NCBI RefSeq assembly: GCF_937425535.1
Contig: NZ_OW485601.1
Coordinates: 2,134,501 to 2,198,500 of the forward strand
Direction: 5' to 3'
DNA from: Rhodovastum atsumiense
Lineage (GTDB): Bacteria; Pseudomonadota; Alphaproteobacteria; Acetobacterales; Acetobacteraceae
Length of the DNA stretch: 64,000 nucleotides
Position numbers and translations under genes: made by a program. Shown here piece by piece: positions 1 to 10,508 of this stretch. Position 1 is the stretch's first letter, and the number at the start of each line of letters is the position of its first letter. The notes beneath the pieces were generated by a model. It was given only the letters and a program-made list of their open reading frames with translations, searched no databases and was not told the DNA's origin.

Positions 1-203
1 GCGGCGGCGGTGGGCGGCAAGGCGGCCAGATCCGGGGCCACCGCGCCGCATCCCCCACAGACCTGCAGCCAGCGCGGCAGCGTCGAGCGGGTCGGCTCCC
101 CCGGCCGCAGATCGAGATCGGGCGCCATCTCCGCCGGCGGGGGACGGAACGGCGAACGGACAGAGGCGCCGCAGACGGCGCAGACGGGACGACGCGACGA
201 CAT
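1..203 (-). CDS. Zinc-ribbon hypothetical protein (3' end outside window)
   Basis: The visible part encodes 67 residues from an ATG at 203 and runs off the left edge without a stop. It starts MSSRRPVCAVCGA and later has WLQVCGGCGA, giving a CxxC pair near residue 8 and another near residue 49, as expected for a small zinc ribbon. It begins only 9 bases after the stop of the upstream regulator on the same strand, so the two are probably co-transcribed. Function is unknown. Co-expression with the fatty-acyl regulator is inference. Confidence 0.6.
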   Translation of the reverse strand, partial: MSSRRPVCAVCGASVRSPFRPPPAEMAPDLDLRPGEPTRSTLPRWLQVCGGCGAVAPDLAALPPTAA

Positions 204-212
204 GCGGCGGGT

Positions 213-1610
213 TTACCCCCGCCGGGGCTCAAAACGATAGGGGCTGGTTCCGGTGGTCATGGGATCGAGCGCCAGACGATGCTCAAGCGGCGGGAAGGCG
301 CGGCTGCGACAGTCCGGCCGGTCGCACAGCCGACAGGACAGGCCGATCGCCACCATCGCCCGCTCGATGTCGATCCCATCCGCATAGGCCACCTGCTCGG
401 CATGGGCGATGTCGCAGCCCATGGCGATGATGCGCACCGGGGGCGGGTCCCCCCAGCGCGCCGCCGGCGCGATCACCGCCCGCGCGAAGCACAGGAAGGT
501 CCCGCCATCCGGCAACTGGGCGACCTGCACCACCACCCGTCCCGGCGTCGCCATCGCCCCGTACACCACCCAGCGCGGACAGGACCCACCGAACCGGGCG
601 AACGGGAACCCCGCCGCCGAGAACCGCTTGGAGACGTTCCCCGCCGGATCCACCCGTAAAAAGAAAAAAGGTACGCCCCGCGCCCCCGACCGCTGCAGCG
701 AGGCCAGGCGCTGGCTGGCCTGCTCGAAGCTCACGCCGAACCGGGCGGCCAGGGCCTCGACGTCGTGGCGCAGTTCCTGCGCCGCCTCGAGGAAAGCGCC
801 GTAGGGCATCAGCAGGGCCGCCGCGGCATAGTTCAGGAAGCCGATCCGGATCAGCGCCGTCGCCTCGGGCGAGGACGGCGCGATTTCCTTGAGCAACGCC
901 TCCACCGGCTCGCGCGCCTCCAGCAGCACCAGCTGGAAGGCCAGGTGGAAGCCACGGCTCTCACGCGGAAGCTGCTCGGACAGCACCAGGCTGCGCGCCA
1001 CCGGATCATAGCGACGCAACGCCCCCGGCAACGGCCCCACCGTCACGGTCAGGCCGTGGCGCCGGCGCAACCGCTCGGCGATGGCATGGTTCATCTCCGA
1101 TGGGCGCACGGCGAGATCCGTGCCCAGCGCCTCGGCCGCCTCCTCGATCTGGGGGAAGTGGTTGGAGCGGTCGTTGAAGACGTCGCGCGCCTCCTCGGTG
1201 GGCAGCAGGATGCGCCGCCCGGACGGCAGGGCAATGCCGCCGGCGTCCTCGCGCGCCACCCGCCACGCCCGGTACAGCGCCAGCACCGCCCGCGCCGCCC
1301 CCGGACTGCCGCCGACCAGGGCGGAAATCTCGGTGTCGGCCACCTCCTCCGGCCCCAGCAGCGGATCGGCGAACACCTCGCGCAGCTGCGCCTCGAGCTG
1401 CCGCTCGGCCGCGCCGGACAGCGCCGCGAGCTCGACCTGCAACGTTTCCGCCAGCTTGATCAACAGGCTGGCGGTGACGGTGCGCTGATCGTGCTCGATC
1501 AAGTTCAGGTAGCTGGCGGAAATGCCCAGCCGGGTGGCCAGCGCCTGTTGGGTCAGGCCCCGCTCCTGGCGCAAGCGGCGGAGGGTGCGCCCAATCAGAG
1601 GTCGAGACAT
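213..1610 (-). CDS. XRE-family short-chain fatty acyl transcriptional regulator (RamB/ScfR type)
   Basis: A 465-residue regulator. Residues 5-65 form an XRE helix-turn-helix ([19 protein letters not shown]). The middle resembles the IrrE/DUF955 region, and the C-terminal half matches the DUF2083 domain of the short-chain fatty acyl regulator family. Near the end a cysteine cluster, [11 protein letters not shown], is typical of that family. Members such as RamB and PrpC-type regulators control acetate, propionate and glyoxylate-cycle genes. Here the gene is divergent from isocitrate lyase, which makes aceA its most likely target (inference). It is followed closely by a zinc-ribbon gene in the same direction. 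Confidence 0.9.
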   Translation of the reverse strand: MSRPLIGRTLRRLRQERGLTQQALATRLGISASYLNLIEHDQRTVTASLLIKLAETLQVELAALSGAAERQLEAQLREVFADPLLGPEEVADTEISALVGGSPGAARAVLALYRAWRVAREDAGGIALPSGRRILLPTEEARDVFNDRSNHFPQIEEAAEALGTDLAVRPSEMNHAIAERLRRRHGLTVTVGPLPGALRRYDPVARSLVLSEQLPRESRGFHLAFQLVLLEAREPVEALLKEIAPSSPEATALIRIGFLNYAAAALLMPYGAFLEAAQELRHDVEALAARFGVSFEQASQRLASLQRSGARGVPFFFLRVDPAGNVSKRFSAAGFPFARFGGSCPRWVVYGAMATPGRVVVQVAQLPDGGTFLCFARAVIAPAARWGDPPPVRIIAMGCDIAHAEQVAYADGIDIERAMVAIGLSCRLCDRPDCRSRAFPPLEHRLALDPMTTGTSPYRFEPRRG

Positions 1611-1766
1611 GCCTTCACAGCCTTTACAACTTTACCGCCCAATGTGGTTAAGATGATTACGCCATTGCGTGGAGTCACGCAGTTTATGGATACGCTTCTC
1701 CGAAAATCTGTGAATAGTTCACGCCGTCGGCGCGACCCCAGGCGCGCCTCCAAGGAGAAGCCGACC
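1611..1766. promoter_or_regulatory. Divergent control region between the fatty-acyl regulator and aceA
   Basis: This 156-base gap is AT-richer than its neighbours and must hold the promoters for both divergent genes. A strong ribosome binding site, AAGGAG at 1752-1757, precedes the aceA ATG at 1767. No operator is clear enough to name. An A/T-rich stretch lies around 1621-1665. Confidence 0.5.
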
Positions 1767-3098
1767 ATGCCCCAGCCTTACGACATTCCGCAGATGCCGG
1801 ATGGCCTCCCCGGTACCCCCGCAGTCGATCCCGATCGCTTCGCCGGTATCGTGCGTGACTATACGCCTGCCGATGTCGAGCGTCTCTCCGGCACGTTCCG
1901 GGTCCGTCACACGCTGGCGGAAATGGGGGCGCGGCGCCTGTGGCAGCTGCTGAAGACCGAGCCCTATGTGAACACCCTGGGTGCGCTGACCGGCCTGCAG
2001 GCCGTGCAGCAGGTGAAGGCGGGGCTGAAAGCAATTTACCTGTCGGGCTGGCAGGTCGCGGCCGACGCCAATACCGGCTGCCAGACCTATCCCGACCAGT
2101 CGCTCTATCCGGTGGATTCGGTGCCCACGGTGGTGCGCCGCATCAATAACGCGCTGCGCCGGCAGGACGTGATCCACAAGATGGAGGGCAACACCTCCAC
2201 GCATTGGATGGCGCCGATCGTCGCCGACGCCGAGGCCGGGTTCGGCGGGGCCCTGAACGTGTTCGAGCTGATGCGCGCCATGATCGAGGCCGGCGCCGGC
2301 GGCGTGCACTTCGAGGACCAGCTCGCGTCGGAGAAGAAGTGCGGCCATCTCGGCGGCAAGGTGCTGATCCCGATCAGCCAGCACATCCGCACCCTGAACT
2401 CCGCGCGCCTCGCCGCCGACGTGGAAGGCGTGCCGACCGTGCTGCTCTGCCGCACTGACGCCGAGAGCGCGCAGTTGCTGACCTCCGACGTGGACGAGCG
2501 CGACCGGCCATTCCTGTCGGGCGAGCGCACCGCCGAAGGCTTCTTCCGCATCAAGCCCGGCGTGGGCAAGGAATACGCCATCGCCCGCGGCCTGGCCTAC
2601 GCGCCGTATGCCGACCTGCTGTGGTGGGAAACCTCTGATCCGGATCTGGATGACGCGCGCGCCTTCGCCGAGGCGATCCACAAGCAGTTCCCCGGCAAGC
2701 TGCTCGCCTACAACTGCAGCCCGTCCTTCAACTGGCAGCGCAAGATGGGCGTCGAGGCGGCCGCGAAGTTCCAGCGTGAAATCGGCGCGATGGGCTACAA
2801 GTTCCAGTTCGTCACGCTCGCTGGCTTCCACAGCCTGAACCTGTCGATGTTCCAGCTGGCCCACGCCTACAAGGATCGCGGCATGGGCGCCTATTCCGAG
2901 CTGCAGCAGGCCGAGTTCGCGGCCGAGGCGCAGGGCTTCACCGCGGTGCGCCACCAGCGCGAGGTCGGCGTCAGCTACTTCGACGCGGTCGCCACGGCGG
3001 CGAGCGGCGGCAAGTCCTCGACCACGGCCTTCGCCGGCAGCACCGAGGCGGCGCAGTTCCACGACGACAAGGTGCATGGCCACGAACTGGCCAAGTGA
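1767..3098 (+). CDS. aceA: Isocitrate lyase
   Basis: A 443-residue isocitrate lyase, the first enzyme of the glyoxylate shunt, which splits isocitrate into glyoxylate and succinate. The catalytic loop KKCGH is present at residues 190-194 with the active-site cysteine at 192. Other family blocks are clear: [24 protein letters not shown], and YNCSPSFNW. Length matches the short bacterial form. The open frame extends far upstream, but the ATG at 1767 has AAGGAG nine bases before it and gives the standard N-terminus. No malate synthase is adjacent. Regulation by the divergent RamB/ScfR-like protein is likely. Confidence 0.97.
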   Translation: MPQPYDIPQMPDGLPGTPAVDPDRFAGIVRDYTPADVERLSGTFRVRHTLAEMGARRLWQLLKTEPYVNTLGALTGLQAVQQVKAGLKAIYLSGWQVAADANTGCQTYPDQSLYPVDSVPTVVRRINNALRRQDVIHKMEGNTSTHWMAPIVADAEAGFGGALNVFELMRAMIEAGAGGVHFEDQLASEKKCGHLGGKVLIPISQHIRTLNSARLAADVEGVPTVLLCRTDAESAQLLTSDVDERDRPFLSGERTAEGFFRIKPGVGKEYAIARGLAYAPYADLLWWETSDPDLDDARAFAEAIHKQFPGKLLAYNCSPSFNWQRKMGVEAAAKFQREIGAMGYKFQFVTLAGFHSLNLSMFQLAHAYKDRGMGAYSELQQAEFAAEAQGFTAVRHQREVGVSYFDAVATAASGGKSSTTAFAGSTEAAQFHDDKVHGHELAK

Positions 3099-3206
3099 CG
3101 TGACTTCGGCGGCGGTCGGGGGCGGGGGGGGACCCCGTCCCGGACCCGGCCGCTGCCGCCAAGCCCGACCCGCCGCTTGAGAACAGCGGGCCAGGGCAAA
3201 TACCTG

Positions 3207-3245
3207 AACCCGGCGCCGATGGGGCACGTGCGCCGGGTTTTTTTT
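3207..3245 (+). terminator. Rho-independent terminator of aceA
   Basis: A 10-bp perfect stem, AACCCGGCGC (3207-3216) with GCGCCGGGTT (3230-3239), has a 13-base loop and is followed by a run of eight T (3238-3245). It lies about 110 bases after the aceA stop. Confidence 0.9.
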
Positions 3246-3699
3246 CGTACTGCCATGGCCGCGCAACAGGTGCCGACATCCCCGGATCGGCCTGAAGCCT
3301 CGCCGCCCACGCTGGCGACCGCATTGACGCGCCAACCCGGACCAGACCCGGGGCGTTGGCGGGCCAAGCGAGTACCGCTTTCAGCATCAACGTCATAACT
3401 CGCCAGGATTCCGGCGTCAGGTCCAGCTTCGCAGCTGCCTTGGCATCCGGTCATTCAGGTCAGCAAGCGCAGGAATCCGCCTCGAAACACCGCCTTTGGT
3501 GTTGTGATGGGTTCCGATGCGGATATTCCCACCACTTGCAATAATGGCAAGATAAACCAGTCAGGCGCAGGTCCGGCCGGGCATGCACCTCAGACCAAAA
3601 CTTAAATGCACAGGCGAAATTTTAGCCGATTTCAGCCAGACCAATCCATCCCCTGGCATTAGGATATCATTAGTCACCATTCCAGATTAAAGCTTCGAT
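3246..3699. other. 454-base non-coding gap
   Basis: No convincing gene is seen here. Open frames on both strands lack start context and family features. GC content falls noticeably from about 3480 to 3700, which fits a promoter region for the downstream histidine kinase. A short hairpin with arms CTTGC/GCAAG lies near 3537-3553. Confidence 0.5.
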
Positions 3700-6600
3700 A
3701 TGGTGTACATGAAAAGCATCTCGCTTCGGATGCTTCTGACTGTATTTCTGGCCTTGGTGCCAACCTTGGTGTTCCAGACCCACACGGAACGCGAGGCACG
3801 CCATATCCGGCAGCAGCTCATGTACGACGAGGCGTTCCGCCTGATGCGCCACGTCGCCTCCGAGCAGCAGCAAATGATCCAGGGCGCGGAGCAGTTGCTG
3901 AGCGGGATCGACAGCGCACAAGCGGTGGAGGAGAAGCAGCCTGCGGCATGCCACCACCTGCTGGCCAATATCGTGCGGGAGCAGCCGCGCTATAACGCCG
4001 CCGCAGTCATTGCACTGGACGGGCAGGTCATCTGTGCGTCGGGTCCATTCGACTCCGGGGTCAATGCATCAGACCGCACGTTCTTCCGCCTGGCCCTGGA
4101 AACCGAAGGTTTCGTCCTGGCTGATTACACCATGGGCCGGCTGTCGCATGCACCGACCATTCACATGGCGAAGCCGTTCCGTCACAAGGACGGAACCCCC
4201 GCGGGCGTGGTGCAACTGGGCCTCAGCATCGAGTGGCTGAACCGGCAGCTCGGGCGCCTGTCGCTGCCGCCGGGAGCCACCGTCGCGATCATGGACCGCA
4301 ACGGCACCATACTGGCGAAAACCCCCGGGGGGCGGCAGCAGGTCGGCCACCGCATGCCGGAAGAGGACCGCTTCATGCTGGAGGGGTCTCAGGACGAGGC
4401 CATCCCGCTGGCCGGTCGGGATGGCCGGGAACGTATCGTCAGCTATTCCCCCCTGGGCGCCCAGCCCAGGCAATTGCTGATCACGGTCGAGCTGGACAAG
4501 GATGTCACCTTCGCCAACGTGACACAGGCAAATCGTGCGGGGCTGATCCTGGTTCTTGCCGGAACCGGTTCGGCTCTGGCGATAACCTTTCTTCTTTGTT
4601 TCCTGCTGATCCGTCGGCCGGTCGGGCAATTGCTCGACGTGGCCGATCAGTGGCGGCTCGGCAATCTCGGCGCCCGCTCGGGCTTGCAACAGGACAGTTC
4701 AGAGTTCGGCCGCCTCGGCCGCGCGTTCGACGCCATGGCGGAGGTGGCCGAGGCGCGTGACCACGCCCTGCGCAATGTGCTGGAGAGCACCGGCGAAGGA
4801 GTGTTCGCGCTGTCGCCCGACTGGCGGTTCACCTTTCTCAATGGCCGCGCCCGCGCGCTGATCACGGGCGGACGCGACCTGATCGGGCGGAACATCTGGG
4901 ATGCCTTCCCCGAACCCGCCGGCAGCGCGTTCTGGCATGCGTGCCATCGTTGTATGGCCGAGCACATACCAACCGAGGCCGAGCAGTTCCATGCCTCCCT
5001 GGGCCGGTGGTTTTCGGCGCGTGCCTTCCCCGCCGATGATGGCGGCATCACCGTGTTCTTCCGGGACATCACCGAGGAACGCAGGACCGCGTCCCGACTG
5101 GCCGAGCGCGAGCAGATGCTGCGGGCTATGGGGGAGGCGACGCCTGACACCCTCATGACCAAGGATAGATGTGGGAGGGTACTCTACGCCAACCCCGCAG
5201 CGCTGGCTGCGCTCGGCTTTGCCAGGGAAGAGGACATCCTCGGTCTCACCGTTGACGCATATAGCAGCGACCGTGCGCTGGCCCAGGTCTCGGCGGAGAC
5301 CGATCGCCGCGTCCTGGAAAGCGGTGAGGCGGTCACCTTCGACCTAGGTGGCCCGCACGGGCAAACCGGACAGATCAAGGTCTGGCAGTGCAACAAGGCG
5401 CCGCTCCGCGACCCACGCAGCGGCGTGGTGATCGGAGTTGCCGCGGTGGCCCGCGACGTGACGGAGGAACGACGCGTCCTCGCGGCGCTGTCGGCGGAGC
5501 GGGCACGGCTGGCGGCGACCTATGCGGTGGCACCGGTCGGGCTGGCCCGGCTCGACCGCGACCTGCGCTTCTGCGAGGTGAACGAGCGCCTTGCGACGAT
5601 ACACGACATTCCGGTTGCCGCGCATATCGGCCGGACGCTCCGCGAGTTGCTGCCACCCGTGGCGGAGGTAATGGAGCCGGCCCTTCTGCGCGTGCTGGAA
5701 ACCGGCGAGGCCCTGGAAAACGTGGAGGTCGAGAAACCGGCTCCGAATATGCCGGCAGTACGCCGGACTTTCCTGGCCGGCTATTGCCCGGTCCGGGAGG
5801 GCGAGACCATCACCGGTATCAGCTTGGCCTTACTGGAGATCACCGACCGCAAAGCCGCCGAGGCAGCGCTGCGCGAGAGCGAGGCACGGCTGCGCCTGGC
5901 CACCGAGAGCGCCAGGGTAGGCATATGGGAACTGGACTTCGTGACCGGCCAAGGCCGCCGGTCGGCGGAAACGATGGTGTTGTTCGGCACCACGCGTGCC
6001 TTCTTCACGGCACAGGACTGGGTGGAGGACATCCATCCCGACGACCGCGCCGTGGTCGCCGATGCCTGGCAACGGGCCGCTGAGGGCGGCGGGCCTTACG
6101 AGACGATCTACCGCTCCGCCTATCTCGCCCCGGACGGCGAGGAGCGGTGGCTGCTCGCGCGCGGCAGGGTGGAGCGTGACAGGGCCGGACAGCCGGTGCG
6201 CGGCGCCGGCATTCTGCTTGATGTGACGGCGCGGCATCGCGCCGAAGCAGCACAACGCGAGAGCGAGGCGAGGCTCAGGGCCTCGCAGGAACTCTCCCCC
6301 ATTCCTTTTGCCATCCTGCGGGCGGTGCGGGACGCGCATGGCGCGGTCATGGACTTCGAATGGGAGTATGCCAACCCGGCCACCCTGCGCATGACGAAAG
6401 CCGGGGATGACCTGTTCGGGCAAAGCCTGCTGCAGCGCTTCCCCAACCATCGCGACCACCCGCTGCTCTTTCCACGCTATGTCCGCCTCCTCAACGGCGA
6501 GGACGCGGACCGTGAGGTGGAACTGCGCTATGGCGCAGAGAGCATCAGCGGATGGTTCCGCAATGGCGCCGTCGTGCTCGACGCCGAGCGCATCGCCGTC

Positions 6601-7884
6601 TCTGCCGAGGACATCACGGTGCAGAAGGAAGCGCGCGAGGCGCTGGCAAGGAGCCACGCCGAGCTGGAACGCCTGGTGGAACGGCGCACTGCCGCGCTGA
6701 TCCGCGAGGCCGAGGAGCGGCGGCACGCGGAAAAGGCGATGCGCCAAAGCGAGAACCTGGCCGCGCTCGGCCAGCTCGCCGGCGGGGTCGCGCACGATTT
6801 CAACAACCTCCTGCAGATCGTGGAGAACTGCGCGACGCTCATAGACAGCGAGTTGTCCGGCACCGGCAACATCCGCCAATACACCAGCATGATTTCCGAT
6901 GCGACGGAACGCGGCAGCGCCATTACCCAGCGATTGCTGGCCTTCGCCCGGCGGCTGGATCTGCGCAAGGAAAGAATCGACCTTGCGGAATTGCTGGACA
7001 ACCTGCGCGAGGTGCTGTCGCACACGCTCGCAAGCACGATGCTGTTACGCTTTGACGTCCGGCCCGGACTGCCCACCTTGCTGGCCGATCGGGGCCAGCT
7101 CGAAACCGTTCTGATCAATCTCGCTGTCAACGCGCGCGATGCCATGCCGGATGGCGGCACCCTCACGATCGCGTCCAGGACCGAAGTGATCGCAGCAGAG
7201 GCTGCCTGCCTGATGGGCTTTGAGCCTGGCCGTTATATCCACCTCAGTCTCAACGATACCGGGATGGGCATGGACAGCACGACCCTGGCGCGTGCCTGCG
7301 AGCCCTTCTTCACCACGAAACCGCTTGGCCAGGGCACCGGCCTTGGCCTGTCCATGGCCAGGGGGTTCGCCGAGCAGAGCGGCGGCGGGCTGACGATCGA
7401 AAGCGAACCAGGCCGGGGCACCACCGTCACGCTCTGGCTGCCGGTTCCCGATGACCATGAAGCGTGGGAGCCCCCCCCTGCGATCCAGGGGCACGTTCCG
7501 GCCAAGGGTGCCGGCCGGCGGATACTCATCGTGGACGACGAGAGCGTTATTCTGAGCACCCTGGCTGCAAGCCTCGGGACATGCGGCTTTGCCGTGGTGA
7601 CGGCGCGGAGCGGTGCCGAAGCCCTGGCACTGCTTGAAGCAGGTGAGGTGGTTGACGTGCTGGTGACCGACCTGCTGATGCCGGAAATGGATGGCGTTGC
7701 CCTGATCCGTGAGGCACAGGCAAGACGTGCCGGCCTGCAGGCGCTTCTGCTGACCGGCTACGTGGGCGACGATGTCACGCTGGCAATGCGCGGGGCGGTC
7801 AGCGGAACCTTCTCGCTCTTGCGCAAGCCGGTCAGCATTTCCGAACTGGTCGACAGAATCGAAATGCTGCTCGCGGACCCATGA
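3700..7884 (+). CDS. Membrane hybrid sensor histidine kinase with Cache, HAMP, multiple PAS and receiver domains
   Basis: A 1394-residue sensor. An N-terminal membrane segment (about 8-25) and a second near 280-304 flank a periplasmic Cache-like region. A HAMP linker follows, then about five PAS units (roughly 360-975), the last ones ending in typical PAC sequences. The phosphoacceptor motif GVAHDFNNLLQ puts the histidine at 1032, followed by an ATPase with NLAVNARDAMPDGG and GTGLGLSMARG. A receiver domain with IVDDES and VTDLLMPEMDG carries the phosphorylated aspartate at 1324. The HDFNN-type kinase with fused receiver is common in alphaproteobacteria. No separate response regulator is next to it, so the output is unknown. 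Confidence 0.95.
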   Translation: MVYMKSISLRMLLTVFLALVPTLVFQTHTEREARHIRQQLMYDEAFRLMRHVASEQQQMIQGAEQLLSGIDSAQAVEEKQPAACHHLLANIVREQPRYNAAAVIALDGQVICASGPFDSGVNASDRTFFRLALETEGFVLADYTMGRLSHAPTIHMAKPFRHKDGTPAGVVQLGLSIEWLNRQLGRLSLPPGATVAIMDRNGTILAKTPGGRQQVGHRMPEEDRFMLEGSQDEAIPLAGRDGRERIVSYSPLGAQPRQLLITVELDKDVTFANVTQANRAGLILVLAGTGSALAITFLLCFLLIRRPVGQLLDVADQWRLGNLGARSGLQQDSSEFGRLGRAFDAMAEVAEARDHALRNVLESTGEGVFALSPDWRFTFLNGRARALITGGRDLIGRNIWDAFPEPAGSAFWHACHRCMAEHIPTEAEQFHASLGRWFSARAFPADDGGITVFFRDITEERRTASRLAEREQMLRAMGEATPDTLMTKDRCGRVLYANPAALAALGFAREEDILGLTVDAYSSDRALAQVSAETDRRVLESGEAVTFDLGGPHGQTGQIKVWQCNKAPLRDPRSGVVIGVAAVARDVTEERRVLAALSAERARLAATYAVAPVGLARLDRDLRFCEVNERLATIHDIPVAAHIGRTLRELLPPVAEVMEPALLRVLETGEALENVEVEKPAPNMPAVRRTFLAGYCPVREGETITGISLALLEITDRKAAEAALRESEARLRLATESARVGIWELDFVTGQGRRSAETMVLFGTTRAFFTAQDWVEDIHPDDRAVVADAWQRAAEGGGPYETIYRSAYLAPDGEERWLLARGRVERDRAGQPVRGAGILLDVTARHRAEAAQRESEARLRASQELSPIPFAILRAVRDAHGAVMDFEWEYANPATLRMTKAGDDLFGQSLLQRFPNHRDHPLLFPRYVRLLNGEDADREVELRYGAESISGWFRNGAVVLDAERIAVSAEDITVQKEAREALARSHAELERLVERRTAALIREAEERRHAEKAMRQSENLAALGQLAGGVAHDFNNLLQIVENCATLIDSELSGTGNIRQYTSMISDATERGSAITQRLLAFARRLDLRKERIDLAELLDNLREVLSHTLASTMLLRFDVRPGLPTLLADRGQLETVLINLAVNARDAMPDGGTLTIASRTEVIAAEAACLMGFEPGRYIHLSLNDTGMGMDSTTLARACEPFFTTKPLGQGTGLGLSMARGFAEQSGGGLTIESEPGRGTTVTLWLPVPDDHEAWEPPPAIQGHVPAKGAGRRILIVDDESVILSTLAASLGTCGFAVVTARSGAEALALLEAGEVVDVLVTDLLMPEMDGVALIREAQARRAGLQALLLTGYVGDDVTLAMRGAVSGTFSLLRKPVSISELVDRIEMLLADP

Positions 7885-8016
7885 CCCCGGCACCGTCCGC
7901 CGTGCCGGTCAGACCGGTTCACGGCGGATCTCGTGTGCTGTTCGGTTTCTGGTGGGAGGGGGGCTTCCTCGCCGCGCCCGCGTTGGCGCCGGTTTGCTCC
8001 CCCTCCCTCGCCTGGC

Positions 8017-9291
8017 TCAGGCCGGGCCCGGCAAAGCGAGCCGGGACGGAACGCCCCAGCGAATCCGCCCGGCGGTATGGCAGGCCGGGCAGGCCGGCTT
8101 CCAACTTTCGTGCACGGTGCCACAGCTCTCGCAGCGCCAGGCCGGATCGTCCTCGGCCGCGGCGGCCTTGCGCAGGGCGTCGCGCTGGGCGGCGCGCCCT
8201 TCCTCGGTATCGCCCAGTTCCTGGATCGCCAGGTCCGCCAGCAGCACCCACAGCCGCCGCTGCGTCACCCCGGCCCGGCGCGCCGCCTCGGCGTGGCGAT
8301 GCGCCGCCTGGGTCAGCCCGGCCGCGAGATGCTCCTGCGCCAGCAGGAAATGGCTCTCCGGGTGGTCGGCGTTGCGCTCCACCAGTTGCACCGCGGCGCG
8401 CACCCGCGCCTCCGGATCCGGTTCCCTGGCCAGGGCGAAGGTGGCGAGGTCGGGATGCGGCGACTTGGCCCAGGCGGTCTGGATCACCTCCAGCGCCTGT
8501 TTCTCGCGTCCGGTCTCGCGCAGCCGGGTGGCATAGGCGATGGCCGCGGGGGTCAGCCCCGGATCGGCCTTCCAGGCCCGCTTGGCCAGCCGCGCCGCCT
8601 CGTACGGATCGGCCTCGGCCGCGGCCGCGGCGACGGCGAAGTCGGCGACCGGTTCCTGCGGCCCGCTCAGCGCCAGCGCGTCGATCCAGTTGCCGGTGCG
8701 CACGGCAAGCTGCGCCCGTTCCTCGCGCAGCCAGGACCCGCCGGGATGGGCCGCCTCCACCTGGCGTGCGATCGCCGCCGCGGCGTCCCAGTCCTCCCGC
8801 GCCACCGCCTGCCGGTACAAGCCGCGCAGCCCGAGGAAGGCGGAGTCCTTGCGCTCGGCCATCGACCGGTAGATGGCTTCGGCGATGTTTTCCTCTCCGG
8901 CGAGCCGGCGCGCCTCGGCGGCCAGCAGCATGGTCTGCGGCGTGTCGCCGAGCAGGCGCCGGGCCCGTTCCGCATCGCGCTTGGCGTGGTTCGCCTCGCC
9001 GGCGGCCAGGGCCACCAGGGTGCGGTTGACCGCGGCGTCACCGGCCGCGCGGTTGCGGCGACCGGCCCAGTAGCCGACCCGGCCCGGCACGCGCAGCAGG
9101 CCGCCCAGCAGGCGGAGCAGCAGGTGCACCACCAGGATCAGCACCGCCACACCGACGATGGCGACCGAGGTGGAGGCCTCGATCGTGACGCCCGCCACCG
9201 TGGCGGACACCGTGCCGGGGAGTTCGGCAAGCCACCAGGCCACCGCAATCGCGATGGCCCCGGTGGCAACGAACAGGATGACCCGGAACAT
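8017..9291 (-). CDS. hemY: HemY-like membrane TPR protein with C-terminal zinc ribbon
   Basis: A 424-residue protein. It starts MFRVILFVATGAIAIAV and has two membrane helices in the first 70 residues (HemY_N), followed by a helical TPR-like region. The C-terminus has a zinc ribbon, CESCGT and CPACH. HemY of this type is coupled to haem synthesis operons although its biochemical role is unclear. Start choice: the ATG at 9291 overlaps the stop of the upstream mitofilin-like gene by one base (TGATG), giving translational coupling. It is the last gene of the leftward hemD block and converges with the histidine kinase. Confidence 0.88.
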   Translation of the reverse strand: MFRVILFVATGAIAIAVAWWLAELPGTVSATVAGVTIEASTSVAIVGVAVLILVVHLLLRLLGGLLRVPGRVGYWAGRRNRAAGDAAVNRTLVALAAGEANHAKRDAERARRLLGDTPQTMLLAAEARRLAGEENIAEAIYRSMAERKDSAFLGLRGLYRQAVAREDWDAAAAIARQVEAAHPGGSWLREERAQLAVRTGNWIDALALSGPQEPVADFAVAAAAAEADPYEAARLAKRAWKADPGLTPAAIAYATRLRETGREKQALEVIQTAWAKSPHPDLATFALAREPDPEARVRAAVQLVERNADHPESHFLLAQEHLAAGLTQAAHRHAEAARRAGVTQRRLWVLLADLAIQELGDTEEGRAAQRDALRKAAAAEDDPAWRCESCGTVHESWKPACPACHTAGRIRWGVPSRLALPGPA

Positions 9292-10508
9292 CAGGAGCGC
9301 GCCATCTTGGCCAGCGCCGCCCGGGCATCGAGCAGCGACTGGGCCTGTCCACGCCATCCGGCCATGGCCTGGGCGGCCGGCGGATCCAGCTTGTCGAGAG
9401 CGATCACCGCGCCCTCGAGGTCGCCGACATCCAGCCGCGCGCGCGCCTGCGCCAGGACACGCGAGGCCGGGGCGCCGACCAGAACCTTGTCGCCCTGGCG
9501 GACCGTCACCAGCGCCTGCGCGCGGTCCCACATCCGTTCGAGTGCCGTCTTCTCGGCGGCCTGCGGGTCGCTCGCCTGCTCGGCCGCGGCCGCGGCGGCC
9601 GGGAAGGACAGGCGCAGCGAGGCCATGGTCGGGGGCGCGGTGGTGGCGAAGCGGCTGAGCTCGGGCGGCGCGCCCGGGATGGCGCCGAGTGGCTTGCCGG
9701 CGTCCAGGGCCGCCGTGGCCGTCTGCAGGCGCGAGATCAGCGCGGCGCTGGAGGTCACCGCCTGGCTGCGCCGCTCGTCCTCGGCGAGGCGCTGCTCGAA
9801 GCTCTGCAGCCGGTCGGCAAAGGCCTGGGAGGCGGCGGGATTCTGCGCTGCCTGCAGGCTGTCCAACCTGGCCGCAAGCTGCGCCAGCTGGGCCTGGAGC
9901 GGCCCCAGATCCGCGGCCGGCGCGACACCGCCGGAAGCGGGAACGGGTGCGGGGGCCGGGCGCTGCTCAAGCTGGCTCAGCCGCTGCTGCAGGTTGCTCA
10001 GCCGGCTTTCATGCGCGGCCACCTGGGCCGGATCGACCGACGGCACCGATGGCACCGGCGGAGGCGGCGGCTGCTGCGCGGCCTCGCGGACGGCGGTGGC
10101 GAGCTTCTGCTGCTCCTGCCACAGCCAGTAGCCGCCGGCGGCGGTCGCGGCCCAGCCGAGCAGCAGGAAGAACACGACCCCGCCGTGGCCATGGGGCTTC
10201 GGCGGCTCGGCGGCCTTGGGCGGGGCGGGCGTCTTCGCCGGCTCGGCCGCACGGGGCGGCGGGGCCGGCGCCTTGGCCGGCTCGGCGGCCTTGGTCACCG
10301 GGGGCGTAGCCGGAGTCGCCGGCCGGGCCGGCGGCGGCACGGCGCCGGCGGCCGGAGGAACGCTGCCGGCGGCCGGAGGAACGCTGCCGGCGGCCGGCTT
10401 TGCCGGGTCCGCGGCCTTCGGCTCCACCCGGGACGGTGCGGCAGGAGGCACCGGGGGACGCAGCGGATCCTTGGGCGTCTTGTCCGGGGTGGGATCGTTT
10501 TCAATCAT
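9291..10508 (-). CDS. Mitofilin/Mic60-like membrane protein (COG4223 type)
   Basis: A 405-residue protein with a Pro/Ala-rich cytoplasmic N-terminus containing tandem GSVPPAA units, a single membrane helix near residues 106-125, a coiled-coil region (RLSNLQQRLSQLEQRPA and onwards) and a helical C-terminus. This architecture and its position between hemD and hemY are those of the alphaproteobacterial Mic60 relatives, ancestors of the mitochondrial cristae organiser. Its start overlaps hemD by four bases (ATGA), so it is translationally coupled. A role in intracytoplasmic membrane shape is family knowledge, not shown here. Confidence 0.82.
   Translation of the reverse strand: MIENDPTPDKTPKDPLRPPVPPAAPSRVEPKAADPAKPAAGSVPPAAGSVPPAAGAVPPPARPATPATPPVTKAAEPAKAPAPPPRAAEPAKTPAPPKAAEPPKPHGHGGVVFFLLLGWAATAAGGYWLWQEQQKLATAVREAAQQPPPPPVPSVPSVDPAQVAAHESRLSNLQQRLSQLEQRPAPAPVPASGGVAPAADLGPLQAQLAQLAARLDSLQAAQNPAASQAFADRLQSFEQRLAEDERRSQAVTSSAALISRLQTATAALDAGKPLGAIPGAPPELSRFATTAPPTMASLRLSFPAAAAAAEQASDPQAAEKTALERMWDRAQALVTVRQGDKVLVGAPASRVLAQARARLDVGDLEGAVIALDKLDPPAAQAMAGWRGQAQSLLDARAALAKMARS

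Noticed and set aside
765-1766. In-frame upstream extension of aceA
   Set aside because: This part is antisense to the RamB/ScfR regulator; the ATG at 1767 has a proper RBS and gives the family N-terminus.
2971-3454. Small minus-strand genes in the gap after aceA
   Set aside because: The frames overlap the aceA 3' end and its terminator, have no RBS and encode low-complexity Arg/Pro/Ala sequence.
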